64,000 bases of DNA from Piromyces finnis. Its lineage: Eukaryota; Neocallimastigomycota; Neocallimastigomycetes; Neocallimastigales; Neocallimastigaceae. The translations under genes were made by a program, and so were the position numbers. Position 1 is the stretch's first letter, and each line of letters starts with the position of its first letter. This document shows positions 1-17,200 of this stretch, piece by piece. The stretch covers positions 1,170,501 through 1,234,500 of the forward strand of contig MCFH01000008.1 in the NCBI GenBank assembly GCA_002104945.1, given 5' to 3'. The notes under the pieces were generated by a model. The model did no database searches, was not told the origin of the DNA, and saw nothing but the letters and a program-made list of their open reading frames with translations.

Positions 1-817
1 AATATTCAAAGTTAACCAGATAACATTCCCTCAAATGCCAGAACTCATAAATTATCATTTGTTGCCACCAGATCCAATTGTTATTGATTATAAAATAAAG
101 TAATTTAACAAAAATGTTATATAAAAATTATATAAATCAAATAAAGCTAATTCTTTATTTATTATGCAATCTTTAACATATGAAAAATAAAATAATATAT
201 TAGAGTAGGGGAAAGACAAATAGATGAAGCTGAATATGCATATGATGTTGAAGTTGAAGTAGATGATTCAATCAGAAATAGAATATCATCAGTTGTTTCG
301 GTATTACAAGAAAATACAAAAGAATATATGGATATGGACGAAAAGGTATTATATATAATTTTATACTTTGGTAATCACATAATCAATTTAATTATATTCA
401 ATTGCTTAAATTAATTTTATTCTTTTTATCAAAATGATTTATATATAAATATTAAAGATATCGAAAATAATTCAAGCAATAAATAATTGTAAATTAAAAA
501 GAGATTTTATGATGTCATTTGTAAATGATCCAGTAACATTTATAAACCAGTGGGTCGCAAGTCAAGCAAGAGATTATGAAGTTATTCTTGGTGAATCTCA
601 TATTAATAAAGAAGAATCAAGACATTCAGAATTCTTTAAGAAACCATGGATCAAGGAAGCAATATTTCATTATCTTAATGCCAAGGTTAGTTTTAAGAGA
701 ATACTATTGATTATATAAAAAATATGTTATAAAATACTAATATATCTCTTATATATTTTATGTTTGAATTAGACTCACGAAAAATATAATGAATTAGTTA
801 ATCAGCAACAGCATTAA
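1..817 (+). CDS. BAF60/SMARCD/Rsc6-type SWI/SNF subunit, 3' part only
   Basis: C-terminal part of a chromatin-remodelling complex subunit of the SMARCD (BAF60)/Rsc6/Swp73 family; the 5' end lies outside the window. Exons 1-99 (frame starting at base 2), 204-345, 458-685 and 773-817 (TAA) join in phase through GT/AG introns. The first exon contains LLPPDPIVIDY, which closely matches the end of the SWIB region of this family. It is followed by a YDVEVEVDD segment and then by FMMSFVNDPVTFINQW and SQARDYEVILGE, matching the family's conserved C-terminal repeat, and by FFKKPWIKEAIFHYL. In yeast and animals such subunits link the remodeller core to transcription factors in the nucleus. Family membership is from remembered signatures, and the match is good along the whole visible part. 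Confidence 0.85.
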
Positions 818-1213
818 TTTCTAAATTTGATTCTTTTTTTTTTATCTTTTTTTCTTATTATTATAATATATTTTATTTAAAGGTTAATATTTTAATATTT
901 TAAATAATATATCAAACAACATTCAATTTTATATTGTATTTTAATATATATAATATTTAAAATTAAGCTATTTCTGTAATAGTAATTTCCATATTTACAA
1001 TTAAATATTTAAATGTATAAATCATAATCCTTAATTTAATAAAGAATATTAAAAAATTAAAATTTTAAATATTTGATTTTGTGTTGCGTTAATATAAAAT
1101 ATAAAGTTTTTTTTATCCAATAAAAATGTTTGGTTTATATTTAAATTTATCATAATTTAGAAAAGTTATTATAAATATTTTTCAATCATAATAATTTCGT
1201 ATAATTAAAGAAA
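818..1213. other. AT-rich intergenic spacer
   Basis: 396 bp between two genes on the same strand. It holds mostly A/T homopolymers, with a T-run near 833-850. It must contain the 3' UTR of the BAF60-type gene and the promoter of the next gene, but no defined element is recognisable. Confidence 0.5.
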
Positions 1214-1903
1214 ATGGTGGATAAAAAAGAAGAAAAAAAAGAAGAGAAGAAAGAAGAGGAAGAAGTTCAAGACTTAGAAGTTTTAAAAACTCAATTTGAT
1301 ACTTCAGTTGGTATAGCAAGAAGCTTAATTAATAGTTGGCTACCTGAAATTGAAAGTGATGATGAAAAGGATACAGATATAATAGGAAGACCTCCAAGGT
1401 TTATAAATTTTAAACTTTTATAATAATATTTATAGTAATGTTAATATTGTTAGTTTTATATCACATTAGTATTAGTTTTCTTATTTGTTGATTTATTTAA
1501 ATTGTTTTTAAAAAACAAAATTTAAATAATTTAAAATTTTATCTTTATAATTAGATTGGGTCTTGGAGCAAAATTCTTAAGTCAAAATCAAGCAGAGAAA
1601 ATTAATCAAGGGATATTTGAAAAAAAATATAAAGATAAATTAATAAAAGGAAATAAAAGGCATTTAACTCAAGAAGAACAACTAAAAAAGGATAATGAGG
1701 AACGTGCTAAAAAAAGAAAGAAGGAAATGGAAAGTAAGATTTATATATAATTAATTAATCCCAAGAAAATAAAAAAGAAAATATAAAGATATATTAATAT
1801 ATTTATTTATATTGTATTTATATATAAAATCCTTAATTTAGGTATATATCAAGAAGATAGTAAATTTGCAAATTTGAATAAACCAAAATCAAATAATTCC
1901 ATA

Positions 1904-1935
<32 letters not shown>

Positions 1936-2032
1936 AAAAGCAAAGGCAAAAAATCAAAATGATATATTATCAATGTATTTATCAAAGAGTAAAAAACCAA
2001 AAAGAAAAAACATGCCAAAATCTATTGTATAA
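1214..2032 (+). CDS. Small conserved lysine-rich protein, possibly DUF3245 family
   Basis: Three-exon gene (1214-1398, 1555-1733, 1842-2032) encoding about 184 residues; phases agree at both junctions. The start ATG follows an A-rich leader. The N-terminus is a Lys/Glu tract. A conserved-looking core ARSLINSWLPE is followed, across the first intron, by GRPPRLGLGAKFLSQ. The rest is basic, with an asparagine run encoded by (AAT)n in exon 3 and a very basic C-terminus (KKPKRKN) that could be a nuclear localisation signal. The ARSLI-SWLP plus GRPxRLGLGAKF pattern resembles, from memory, a small eukaryotic family of unknown function listed as DUF3245; this is unverified. The product is likely nuclear or nucleolar by composition only. 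Confidence 0.65.
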
Positions 2033-2633
2033 GTAACAACAAGATTACAATTAACTTATACTAATTTACAATGATACTATTATAAAAAACTTTATTATTT
2101 ATTTTATTAATCTAAATTATATTACATAAATACTTTTTAGTATTTTCTACAAATATTCTAAACTAGACAATATTTTATAATATAATAAAAAAAAAAGTAA
2201 AAATATATATATATTAATTGTGTATCACGTGTTTTGTATTTCAAATTTTTTGTACCACGAAGTTTTATATTTAATACTTTTTGAAATTTTTTGAAATTTA
2301 CAATTGAATTTCAAATTTCTAAATGTATTTTAAACATTTATAAAATATAAATATTTAATTTTAGTATGAATATACTCATTTAGTATTTCTTTTTTTTATA
2401 ATTATATATTTTATTTAATATAATAGATATAAATGCAATAAATAAATTAAATTAAGATTTTAAAGCATGTAAATGAAATCTAATCAAATATAAGAAATAG
2501 TTTACTTAAAAATAAGGAATTGCTTAATATGTTTATTTTTTAAATCTTTTTTTTTTTTTAAGTAATATTTATCAATATAATTCAGATTAATTGTTAAGGA
2601 AAAGAAATAAATAAAATAAAGTTAAAAAAAAAA
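2033..2633. other. AT-rich intergenic spacer
   Basis: 600 bp with long A and T runs and no ORF of note. It includes the 3' end of the upstream gene and an A-rich leader just before the TAF11 ATG. Nothing else is recognisable. Confidence 0.5.
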
Positions 2634-3820
2634 ATGGAAGGAACTAAAAAATACTATTCAACAGAAAAAAAAAGAAAGCAGTCAAATATTCATGATAATC
2701 CAAAAGCAAAGCAAGTAAAAACTGAGAATGGTGGAACTACAAAGTATAAAAAATCGAAAGAAAAGAAATTAAAAAATGAAAAAATAAAAGGAACAAATCA
2801 AACAAATGAAAATAAAAAAGTAGAAGTAAAAGAAGAGAATGGAGAAAATGTAATAAAAGATAAAGAAAAAAAAGAAGAAAAAGAAAAAGAAAAAAAGGAA
2901 GATGAAGAGCAAGAAGATGAAGAAGATCAAGATATTGATGGTGTTTATGAAGAATTAGAAGAAGAAAATATTCAAATGAAAAATAAAGAAATGTTGAAGT
3001 ATGAAATTTTATTCTGTTTTATTATACTATATTTTATTTTGATTTTGATTTTTGATTTTAATTTTATATTTTAATATTATTTAATTTAAATTTCATTTTA
3101 AAATAATTACTGAATTATATTTTTAATTGATAATAACAATAAATATAAAATAATTATATATATATTAAATTAATACATTAAAAGAGATTTATTAAATGAA
3201 TTTAATGAAGAACAAATACAAAGATATGAAGTTTACAGAAGATCCACCTTACCAAAGGCAGCAATGAAAAGAGTAATTAATTATTAAAAATAATATTGAT
3301 AATTTTATTACTTTTATTATAAATATAAATTCTTAAAATATTTTATAAAATTAATATATAAATTAATAATAATATAATAAAGCTTGTCCAAAGTATACTA
3401 AATCAAAGTGTATCAAATAGTATGGGTATTGTAGTTGGTGGTTTTTCAAAAATATTTCTTGGTGAAATTGTTGAAAAAGGTAATGTTCATAATATTATAA
3501 TATTTTTATATTAATAATAATAAAAAAGTAAACAATAAAACAAGATTTAAATACAAAAAATTAGTTTCCTGAAAGTCTAAATACTAATATTTATATTATT
3601 TTAATAATTTTTTAATAAAGCTCGAGATGTTATGGAAGATTGGGGTGATGAAGGTGCAATTAGACCAGAACATCTAAGAGAAGCATATAGGTAGTAATCT
3701 TTTATTAAGCATCTTTAAATAATTATTAATATTTTACTAATATTTTTTAATTATTATTTATTATATCAATATATCAATATAAGATTATATAAAGAAGAAA
3801 GAAAATGTAAATATCTTTAA
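2634..3820 (+). CDS. TAF11: Transcription initiation factor TFIID subunit 11 (TAF11)
   Basis: Five exons (2634-2998, 3185-3272, 3383-3479, 3621-3690, 3784-3820) give a 218-residue protein; all phases agree. Residues 1 to about 120 are a Lys/Glu-rich disordered arm. The conserved histone-fold part follows: [19 protein letters not shown], then [19 protein letters not shown], then [29 protein letters not shown] and [12 protein letters not shown]. This matches the TAFII28 histone fold, which pairs with TAF13 in TFIID at RNA polymerase II promoters. The protein ends shortly after the last helix ([10 protein letters not shown]), as in other TAF11s. The long acidic/basic N-terminal arm is lineage-specific by appearance. 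Confidence 0.93.
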
Positions 3821-4358
3821 AGATTTTAAATCATAAATGGATTTCTATTTTTTTTTTTTATTATTATTTTATTATTTAATTTAATCTGTTTTGTTTTTTT
3901 TTTTTTTTATTTTATTTTATTTTATTTACTATTCAAAATTTTATTTTTTACCTATTAAGAGCAATTACTATTAAAAAAATAAATTTTAATATTCATTTAT
4001 TATAACATTTTTAATTTAATAAAATTAATTCACACAAAAACATTCAAAACAAAAAACAAAAATGATTAGTATTTTATAATATTCATACAATATTTGTTTT
4101 TATTTTATATTAAACTATGATTAATAGTAGTGTATATTTAATTCTTTTTCTTTTTTTTTTTTTTTTTTTTTTTTTCAATAAAATGTGTATAAATATGTGA
4201 TATTTTTTTAATACTATTTTATAACATTAATTAAAATAGAATATAAAATTAAAAAAAGAAAAGAAAAAGAAACTGTATCTAGTTGTTAAACTCTTTAGTT
4301 TTTTTGTAATATTTATATAAATTTTTATTGCTATTAATTATAATTATTAATTTTCTAT
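3821..4358. other. Convergent intergenic spacer with T-runs
   Basis: 538 bp between the 3' ends of TAF11 (+) and the ABC transporter (-). It contains several poly(T) and T-rich tracts (about 3848-3865, 3894-3930, 4149-4175). These could serve 3'-end formation for both genes, but no discrete signal can be assigned. Confidence 0.5.
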
Positions 4359-8385
<4,027 letters not shown>

Positions 8386-9212
8386 TTTTTTACTTTTTCT
8401 TTAATATAATAAAATTTAGAAATTGAAAATTTTATAAATTTTATTAATAACTGAAAACATTTTATGGAAATTTTCGGGTATTAAAATATTTTTTTTTTAA
8501 TTTTAAATATAAAAAGAAAATAATATATGTTACTAATGAAAAAACATTATATATATGTTTAATTTTGAATAAATAGAATTTGAATTATTTTTTTTTTAAT
8601 ATATTATTATCATTATAGATATTATAGAGAGAAATATGCATAATAATTTCAATCAAATTAATCATTCTTGCTTAATTATTTTAGTTTTGTTTATTGAAAT
8701 GTTAATATCATTTACTGGTTTAATAAGACAAAACTATAAAAGAACTAAATTAAATTTCATAATTTATTTCGAAATATGTTGCTAATTCTATTAATATATA
8801 TTTACATACTTACTTATTACTTTATTTTATAATAATTCTTTTTTTAATTATATTAATTTCTTTATTATTTCTATAAAACCTTATAGAAAATTATTATTTT
8901 TATATATAATTAAATTTTTCTATTTAATTATTTAATTTGTTTTTATTAGTTTATTTTTTTTTTTTTAGAAAAAAAAACCTTTCATAGTTTTAATTTTTAT
9001 TTTAATAAAGATTTTCCAAAGAAAATTAATATATAAAAAATTAAATAATTAATATTGTATCACTATACCAAATTCTAATTCTAATTTAATTGCAATTTCA
9101 TATATTAATACTTTTTTATTTAATTTATTATTTTTTTTGAATTGCACAAATAAAAAAAAAAAAGATTTCAAATAAGTATTTATTCACATTATTTATTTAT
9201 TTATTTATTTAC

Positions 9213-9299
<87 letters not shown>

Positions 9300-9652
9300 C
9301 TATTAAAAGTTCTTTAATTTCAAATATTATTTAACAACAGATTAAATAATAAATGAATATATAAATATATTTATAAATAATAATTTTTTTTATTATATAA
9401 ATATTTTATTATAAATAGGTGACAAAAAAGAGTAATTATTATCATTATAAAATAAGCATTTTTACTATTTTTACATCAATACTTCAATATACATAAATTT
9501 ATTATTCTGGTTTTATACATATTTTTTTTATTTTTGTAATATTTATTAAAAAAAAAAAAATACATAATAATTTTAATAGTAATAATAGATAATAATTTAA
9601 ATAAATTCAAATCATAAAAATAACAAAAAAAAAGAAAGGTTTCTTGATTCTT
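8386..9652. other. AT-rich intergenic region with an (ATTT)n array
   Basis: 1,267 bp between the start of the ABC transporter and the end of the coiled-coil gene, both on the minus strand. Apart from the tetranucleotide array at about 9190-9300 and A/T runs, no ORF, RNA or promoter element is recognisable. Confidence 0.5.
9190..9299. repeat. (ATTT)n tetranucleotide array
   Basis: About 27 tandem ATTT units with two interruptions to ACTT. It lies in the intergenic region upstream of the ABC transporter. Confidence 0.95.
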
Positions 9653-12600
9653 TTAACTTTTCCGATTATTTTTTTCATAAAGCTTAATGAAAGATGGATT
9701 CTAAAGATATTAATAAATATTTACATTTGAATTTAATTAAATTATATGAAATATTATAAAAGAAAATATTTTTTTATTCTTACCTCTTGAGCATCTAATG
9801 ATTTATAGAGAGATGATTTAATGATATCACTATTATTGTTGTTATACCAATCATCTATATTACTACTCATGAATTTTGATAAATTATCTTTACTATTTTG
9901 CTCATTAGGGTCATAAATTTTCGGAACATGAACATTTACAGGCTTTATTATACGATTATATAGTTCCGTCTTCAATAATTCATTATAATATGTATTATTT
10001 ATTATTTTGCTGTATTAAAAATAATTATAACTAAAACTATTTATTTAATAGAATATTATTACCTTTGTCCATGGACCAGTTTCCTGAATGAATGAAGAAT
10101 TCTTTGAAATAGTTGGTGGCATTATTTCACCATGTCTAAATGCCTTAGACAATGTTTTGAAACGTCTCAAATATCTATATATATATATATATATTAATAT
10201 TTTATACAATTATTTTAATAATAATAGTATTTAAATAATTACTCAAATCCACGTTCTAATTCAATTCTCTCTTGTGAATTATCAATTAATTTTGATGAAT
10301 CTTTTTTAGAAGAATTCTTTAAAATATTAAAACGGATAGACAATGAAATATAGATATATACATCCAATAAATTAATAAATATGTTAAATTATATTTTTTA
10401 TAATTCGCAAAATCAATACCGATGACGATGGCACAACAGTCTTAATGATTCCATGTTTATGGAGAACATCCTTACGTGATCTTTCCAAATTAGTATAACT
10501 TTAATAACAAATATATTTAATATTTAATATTTAACATAAATATTTTAATACTTATTAAATATATACTATAAATTATAATTAAAAAAAAATACTTTTCAGT
10601 TTCATTTTCTTGTCTCTCTAAATATACATTTAATACACATCATATAAAATATAAAATAATATTAATTCTCGAATTTTAATAATAATAATTTTTAATATAA
10701 TATTTAAATAAGTATTATTCTCACGTTGTTGCAACATTTTCATTAATCTATCAGATCTCTCAAGTCTTAACTGTCTTGCACGTTGAGTTATGAAATCTTC
10801 AAATGTTCTTGACTACATAATTATATGATAATATTTAAAAAAGTAATAATAAATATATTTTACTAATATTATGATTAAATTAATTATATATATATATAAT
10901 TTTAATATTAACCATCGAATTAAATTCATCAGTTCTTCTCTTAACTTCCTTTTCAAGAAAAGCCACTAATTTTTCTTTTTCTTTTAATTTTTTTAATGTT
11001 CCTTCATACTCATTTAATATAGTATTATAATTACTTGATACTTTATCAAAATCATTATTTAATTTATCAGTTTCCTATTATATATAGTAATTTTAATATA
11101 TTAATAATATAAAAAAAATATCATTTAAATATTTAAAAAAAAAAAAAAAGTAAATTAATAAATACTTACCCTTGTAATACGTTTTAATATATTTCTAATT
11201 GAATTTCCACCTTCTCCTTTAGCATTTAATGTTAAACGAATAATTTTATTTCTTAAATATTCACAGTCTTGAGTTAATGTATAGACTTTATTCATTGTTG
11301 ATGTAAGTTGTTTCTTTATAATAAAATAATAAAAAATATAAAATTTAATAAATACTTAAAACAAAAGTTATTTTATAAAATATGTATACTTGTAAATTTA
11401 ATTCAATTCTATCTTTTTCATCTTCTTTATCAATAATTATTTTATTTTTTTGATTAATAATAGAGAGCATATCTTTTAATTTATCATCTTGACTTTTAAT
11501 ATGAGTGCTTAGCTTTTCACATTTTGATTCTAATGCTGAATTTTGACGTTGTAACAATGAAATAACATTACTTTGCTCATTTTCTTGTTCACTTTTAATT
11601 CTTTCAATTTCACATGCATGTTCTCTTCGAATATTTTCAATTTCCTATAATATTTTTACATATATATATATAATAAATATATATAATAATATAATACATT
11701 ATGAATGAATTATTTATTAAAAAACTCTTTTTTTAAAAAAATTAAAAAGAAAAGCTATTTACCAATTCATGATGTTTAATAACTTCTTTTAAATCAGAGC
11801 CTTCGACTAAGTTCATAATTTTTGCATCTTTTGTAACCATCATATCTGAATAAAATCTATCCTTTGCCTGAGCAATATATCTATAAAGCCAATATTAAAT
11901 ATTAAATAGAAATTAGCTTCCAAATCATAATATCACTAATATTAATAAAACATACAAAATTTCTTGTTCATATCTTAATGTTAATGATGTAAGCTCATCT
12001 TCCATTTTAGCGATTTCTGAATTAAACATAAACTCTGATGTTGCACGATATTCTTCAAATTGTGTTTGCATTGAATATAAAAGACTCTAATTATAAAATA
12101 TTGATAATATTAATATTTAATAATAGCTAACAACCCTTTTAAAAATATCAGATACATAAAATATGAATTTTTATTATACATAAATAATAAATAATAATTT
12201 AAAAATAAAATTACTTGAAATTCCCAATATGAATCTCTTTGTTTTTGATTTTGTTCTTGCTTATATTGTATAAACTTGTTTCTTAACAGGTCAAATTCCT
12301 CTCTTTGACTTCTATTATACGATTCATTTTCTAATTTTGTTGTTTCAATAAATTCTTCATATTCTAATCTTACACTTTCAATTAACTAAATATTTACATA
12401 TATTAATAATATTTTTATAATGATATAATAATTATTGATATAATATTTTATTTTAAAGTAATCAATATTTTTACCGCTTCAACACCTTGAAGTTGAATTT
12501 GCTGGTTATTAAATTTTAAATTTGAACTATTTGATATTTCTAATATTTTATCTTTATATTTCTTTTTTTTATCTTCTGATACATCAATTTGATTTCCACA

Positions 12601-13636
12601 ATTTTGTCCTTCACCCAAGATATTTTCTTGACCATCATCAATTTCTTTTAAATGCAATAATATAATAAATTAATATTATAATTAATTCTCTCAATTAGCC
12701 TTTTTAATATTTTTCCTTTATTTATTAAAAACGAAAATAAATATATACTTGACATATCATTATTATCATTTTCTTCTTCTTTTATTTTATATTCATTTAT
12801 TTGGTCTTGCTTTTCCTGAATTTCATTTTCCAATTTATCTTTAATAAATAATATATATATTATATTTAAGAAATGATAATTATTATTTATATTATAAATT
12901 ATTTATATTTTCCTAAATTCACTAATTTTATTTACTATTAATAATTTTTTGTTGTTCAATATATGTTCTTGCTTGAGATAAATCTTCTTTTAATTTTGAA
13001 ATCTCGTTATCTTTTTCTTCAATTATACTTTGAGTTTCTTTTGTAAATTTATCATTACTTTTGTCAACTATAAACTTTATATTTTGATTATCATGTTTTT
13101 AAAAATTAATAATTACTTTTAAATATTTATATTTTAAATATAATAAATATATATATAAATAGTCTACATCAAACTTTTCTTCATTAGTACTATTTGAACT
13201 AATATGATCACCACCCTTTATCAATATTTAATATATAAATATATTTATATTAATATCTTTAGTTTGACATTAATATATTATTATAATATTAATGAACTTT
13301 ACAGATACAAAAGGTGAGTTTTTTCGAGATCCAGTTTTTGAACTTTCCTTTTTGTTTTCATTTGTCAATATTTCGATTTTTGCTTGTAGTTGACGAATTT
13401 CATCTTCAGCATTTTCATTCTGTATAGTTCTATTAAATATCTTTTTTTTTTTAGTTCAACCGATTTATATTATATAAAAATATCAATATCCATAAGTTAT
13501 TTTTAACATAAAAATTAATGAATGATTATAACTAATTTAGATATTTTACATCTCTATTTAAAACATTTATTTGGGCTCTTAAATCATTATTTTCTTTAAA
13601 AAGTTGATTTAATAAATTAGCATCAGCTTTATTCAT
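9653..13636 (-). CDS. 747-residue coiled-coil protein, function unknown
   Basis: Nineteen exons from ATG at 13636 to TAA at 9653: 13636-13550, 13419-13303, 13215-13168, 13074-12936, 12838-12749, 12644-12475, 12385-12215, 12086-11956, 11880-11763, 11644-11390, 11313-11170, 11074-10913, 10812-10725, 10617-10593, 10498-10420, 10316-10243, 10174-10063, 9969-9784, 9700-9653. The sum is 2,244 nt and all phases agree. The protein is almost entirely Lys/Glu/Gln/Asn-rich heptad-like helix from MNKADANLLNQLFKENNDLR to about residue 570. The C-terminal tail is less helical and contains RFKTLSKAFRHGEIMPPT, KPVNVHVPKIYDPNEQ and NPSFIKLYEKNNRKS at the end. No enzyme motif, signal peptide or membrane segment is seen. 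Long coiled coils of this kind are typical of centrosomal, flagellar or trafficking proteins. This fungal group makes flagellated zoospores, but no family could be named. It is divergent from the WD40 gene, 585 bp apart. Confidence 0.75.
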
Positions 13637-14221
13637 TTTTCTTTAAATATAGAATAATATCACACAATTATTTTAATTATTTTGCTTTTAATGATAAAAA
13701 ATTACTTTATATAAATGATATTTTTTTTATTTATTAAAAGTTTCCATAATAAGAAAATCTTGTCAAATTAACTTAATTTGACTAATAATAAGAAATATAT
13801 ATATTCTATTTAGTATATTGATATGTATAAATAATACTATCTTGTATAATAATTTGAATTATAATTATTTAATCCTTAATAATTAAATAACTAAGTACTT
13901 GTTTTTTGAAAATTTTTCTGAATAACCTATAATATTTATTACCAAAATTTTTAATTTAAAATAATATAATTAAAAAAATGTTTATTTTTTTTTAAAACTT
14001 TAATTTCTTTGAAAACAGTGATCAAAGATCACGTGATAATTTTGTTTATTTAAAAGTTCATTAATTTATTACTACGGAAAGAAATTAATTTTTATTTATA
14101 ATATTGTAGATTAAGCTTTTTTTTATGTTAATTATTTTTCAATACTTCAAATAATTCAATACTTCATAACCATAATAAATTAATTATATGTATTCATTAT
14201 TATTATTATATTTAAAAGAAA
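13637..14221. promoter_or_regulatory. Divergent promoter region between coiled-coil and WD40 genes
   Basis: 585 bp separate two start codons that point away from each other, so both promoters must lie here. The interval is AT-rich. Around 14022-14035 the more mixed stretch GATCAAAGATCACGTGAT holds two GATCA-type half sites and a CACGTG E-box. No TATA element can be picked out of the AT-rich background. Shared regulation is inferred only from geometry. Confidence 0.4.
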
Positions 14222-17200
14222 ATGTTCAGTCAAATAAGAAAACTATCAAAAGCATTACCTGTACGAAATCCAATTGTCACCAATAAAGAAGTAAAACAAG
14301 AAATTACTGAATTAAAAGGTATATAACCTCATTAAAATAGAACACATAGTAGAATATAGTTCATTAATTATAAATATAATTATTACAATATTTATTTTAA
14401 AAATGTTACAATATGAATTAAAATAAAAAAAAAGTACCTGATGGTTCTTTTAAGGGAGAGAATATAAGAATTGCAGGAAGACGTTTAATATTTTTAACTT
14501 TACAGCAATGTTTAGCACTTGACAATGATATTATTTGTTTTGATATATCTTATGAAAATGACCTTTTAGTATCTTGTACAGAAAATATATTGTTTATCTG
14601 GAACTTGAAAACAATGGAAATTGAACAAAAAGTATTTTTAAAAAAAAAAAATACAAACTTTAACTTAATAATAATAAATAAGTATTAATTTTTATTTGCT
14701 TTATCAATTTATTAACTCTAAAATAAAGATTGAAATAAAACTCAGAAATAAAAGAGGGGAGAAAGGTAAAGTATTATATGAAATATTAATGATTCTCAAG
14801 TTATGTATATTGATTTATTTTATAACTTTATTAATTGCCTATATTAAATATATAAGAATATATAAAAATTACATCTTGTGCGATAAGTAAGGATGGAAAA
14901 TATATTATAACTATTATGCCTTCAAAAATGATTATTTGGAATAAAAATACTGGAAAAGTGTCAATGTAGATATCTTAAAATATATATAAATAATATTTAA
15001 GAATATATATAATATATAAATTCTAAACCATCTTTATAATACTTAGGATTTTAGAAATTCCAGTTGAAACACATTATATAAAATTCTCAGATAATAATGG
15101 AGAGTATTTATATGCCTCAGGAGAAGATGGAATTGTAAGAGCATGGGATTGGAAGGCTGGTAATTATATACTAGCAAATATATTAAAATAGTAAAATAGC
15201 ATATTATATTTAAATTAATATATTATTAATATATTTTTGATTATATAAATAATATACATTCAATTAAAATATGAAAAGGAAAGCAAATTTCATTAAAATT
15301 GTATCATCCTGCATCTGTAAGAACATTTGATTTTACACATTCTAATCCTGTTCGCTTTTTATGTGGAAGAGTTGACGGTTACTGTACGGCATGGGATTTT
15401 GAAAGAAAAGAAATTATAGATAATATCATTCCCGAACCAACTTGGTATATATAAAATATAATAGAAATCATATAATCTCTATTGTATTTATATTAATATT
15501 AATAAATTTTTATAATAGGGATGCAATGAAAAAAGAAGTCAATAGAGGAGGATGGATAAATTTAGAAAGCAATCACACTGGTAAAGAAGAAAACATATTC
15601 TTTTATTATAAAATTAAAAAATGCTAAATATTAATTTTACATGAAAAAAATATTATAAAAAATCCTATAATTTTTTAGGATCTATTCTAAGTTTAAAAAT
15701 ATCCCCTAATAAAAGGCTATTAGCTACAGGAAGTGCAGATTTTACATGTAAATTATGGAATATTGCATCATATGGTAAAGATACAGAAACTGTAAAACAA
15801 GATAGATTAGTAAGTATATAAAAAAATATTGAAAGACGAAATAATATTACTTTAAAATTTATACTAATATTAACAATTTATAACATTATCTAAATATAGA
15901 AAGAAAATATTGATTTTAATAATTTAATTGATATTACATTACCATATGATATTGATGGATTTGGAATTAGAATTGGTGAAGTAATTATAAAGTTTACATT
16001 TATTTTCTTATTATTTATTCCATTATCACTTTTGGTTTTTCATTAATTTAATTAACTTTAACATATATAATAAAGGTACCATTTACAACAGGTTTCCATG
16101 CTGATATTATGTTTACTTATAGACATGAAGCTCCTGTAACAATAGTAGAATTTAATAGTACATCAGAGTAATATAATTATTTAGTATTCTATTTTTAAAA
16201 ATTAAATAGATAAATATATTAACATCAGCATCTATCTTAATATTTATTTAATAGTATTCTATACACAGGTTCTATTGATTCTACTTGTAGATTATGGTCA
16301 ACACGTAAAGGAGAGCTAATTTTCCAAATTAATCTGCCAGCACAACCACAATCATTAATAGTTACACCTGGTTTACCAAATGACATGCTATATGTAACAT
16401 GTCAAAATAGATTATTGGTAAGTAAATACTTTATATATTTATATATTGGTTATAGAAAAAGAATATTATATTATTAATAATTTTTGAATTAAAATTTATA
16501 ATAATATAAATAATATAAATTGATAAAAGGTTTTTGATGTTAAAGCACCAACTCAAGAAAAAGACCTACCTGTATATTGGTATTAAAATAATATTAATAA
16601 ACAGCATTATTAATTTTAAAAAATAATAATAACATAATATTTAAAATATCTTTTACTTATTAAATTATAATAATAAAGGAGAGCTGGTCAAGAACTTGAT
16701 TCAGATAATTATGTAAATAATAAATAATATTATTAATATGAATTACTTATGTTTAATTATATTCGTGATTTAATTAATAAAATATGGAAATATGATTTAA
16801 TATCATTACTAACATATTAATGAAATATGTATATATAATAGTTCTTTTCAAGTAAATATAATGGAAATGAAAATATTGATATAAATGAAAAAATTGATTT
16901 TGAAGAATCTGAAAATGCAAAAAAAAATAATAATAAAACGAATATGGAAGAATATGAAAATAAAAAAGAGGAAAATGATAAAAATAAAAAATTGTATATT
17001 GGAGAATCTGAAAAAACTAAATTACCATTTGAAGTAGATGAAAATGGAAATGAAATTGATAAAAATGATGTATCTAACATCAATACCCATAAAGGAAGTA
17101 ATAAATTAATAAAATATGATATATTATGAGAATTATATGAGACTTTATTGCATTTATTAGCAATACTTTTATTAATAAATTTTAAAACCTATATAAATAT

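Noticed and set aside
9961-9975. Acceptor at 10008-10012 (ATACAG) for the penultimate exon region of the coiled-coil gene
   Set aside because: Using it creates an immediate in-frame stop (CAA AAT AAT AAA TAA). The later acceptor giving TELYNRIIKP keeps phase.
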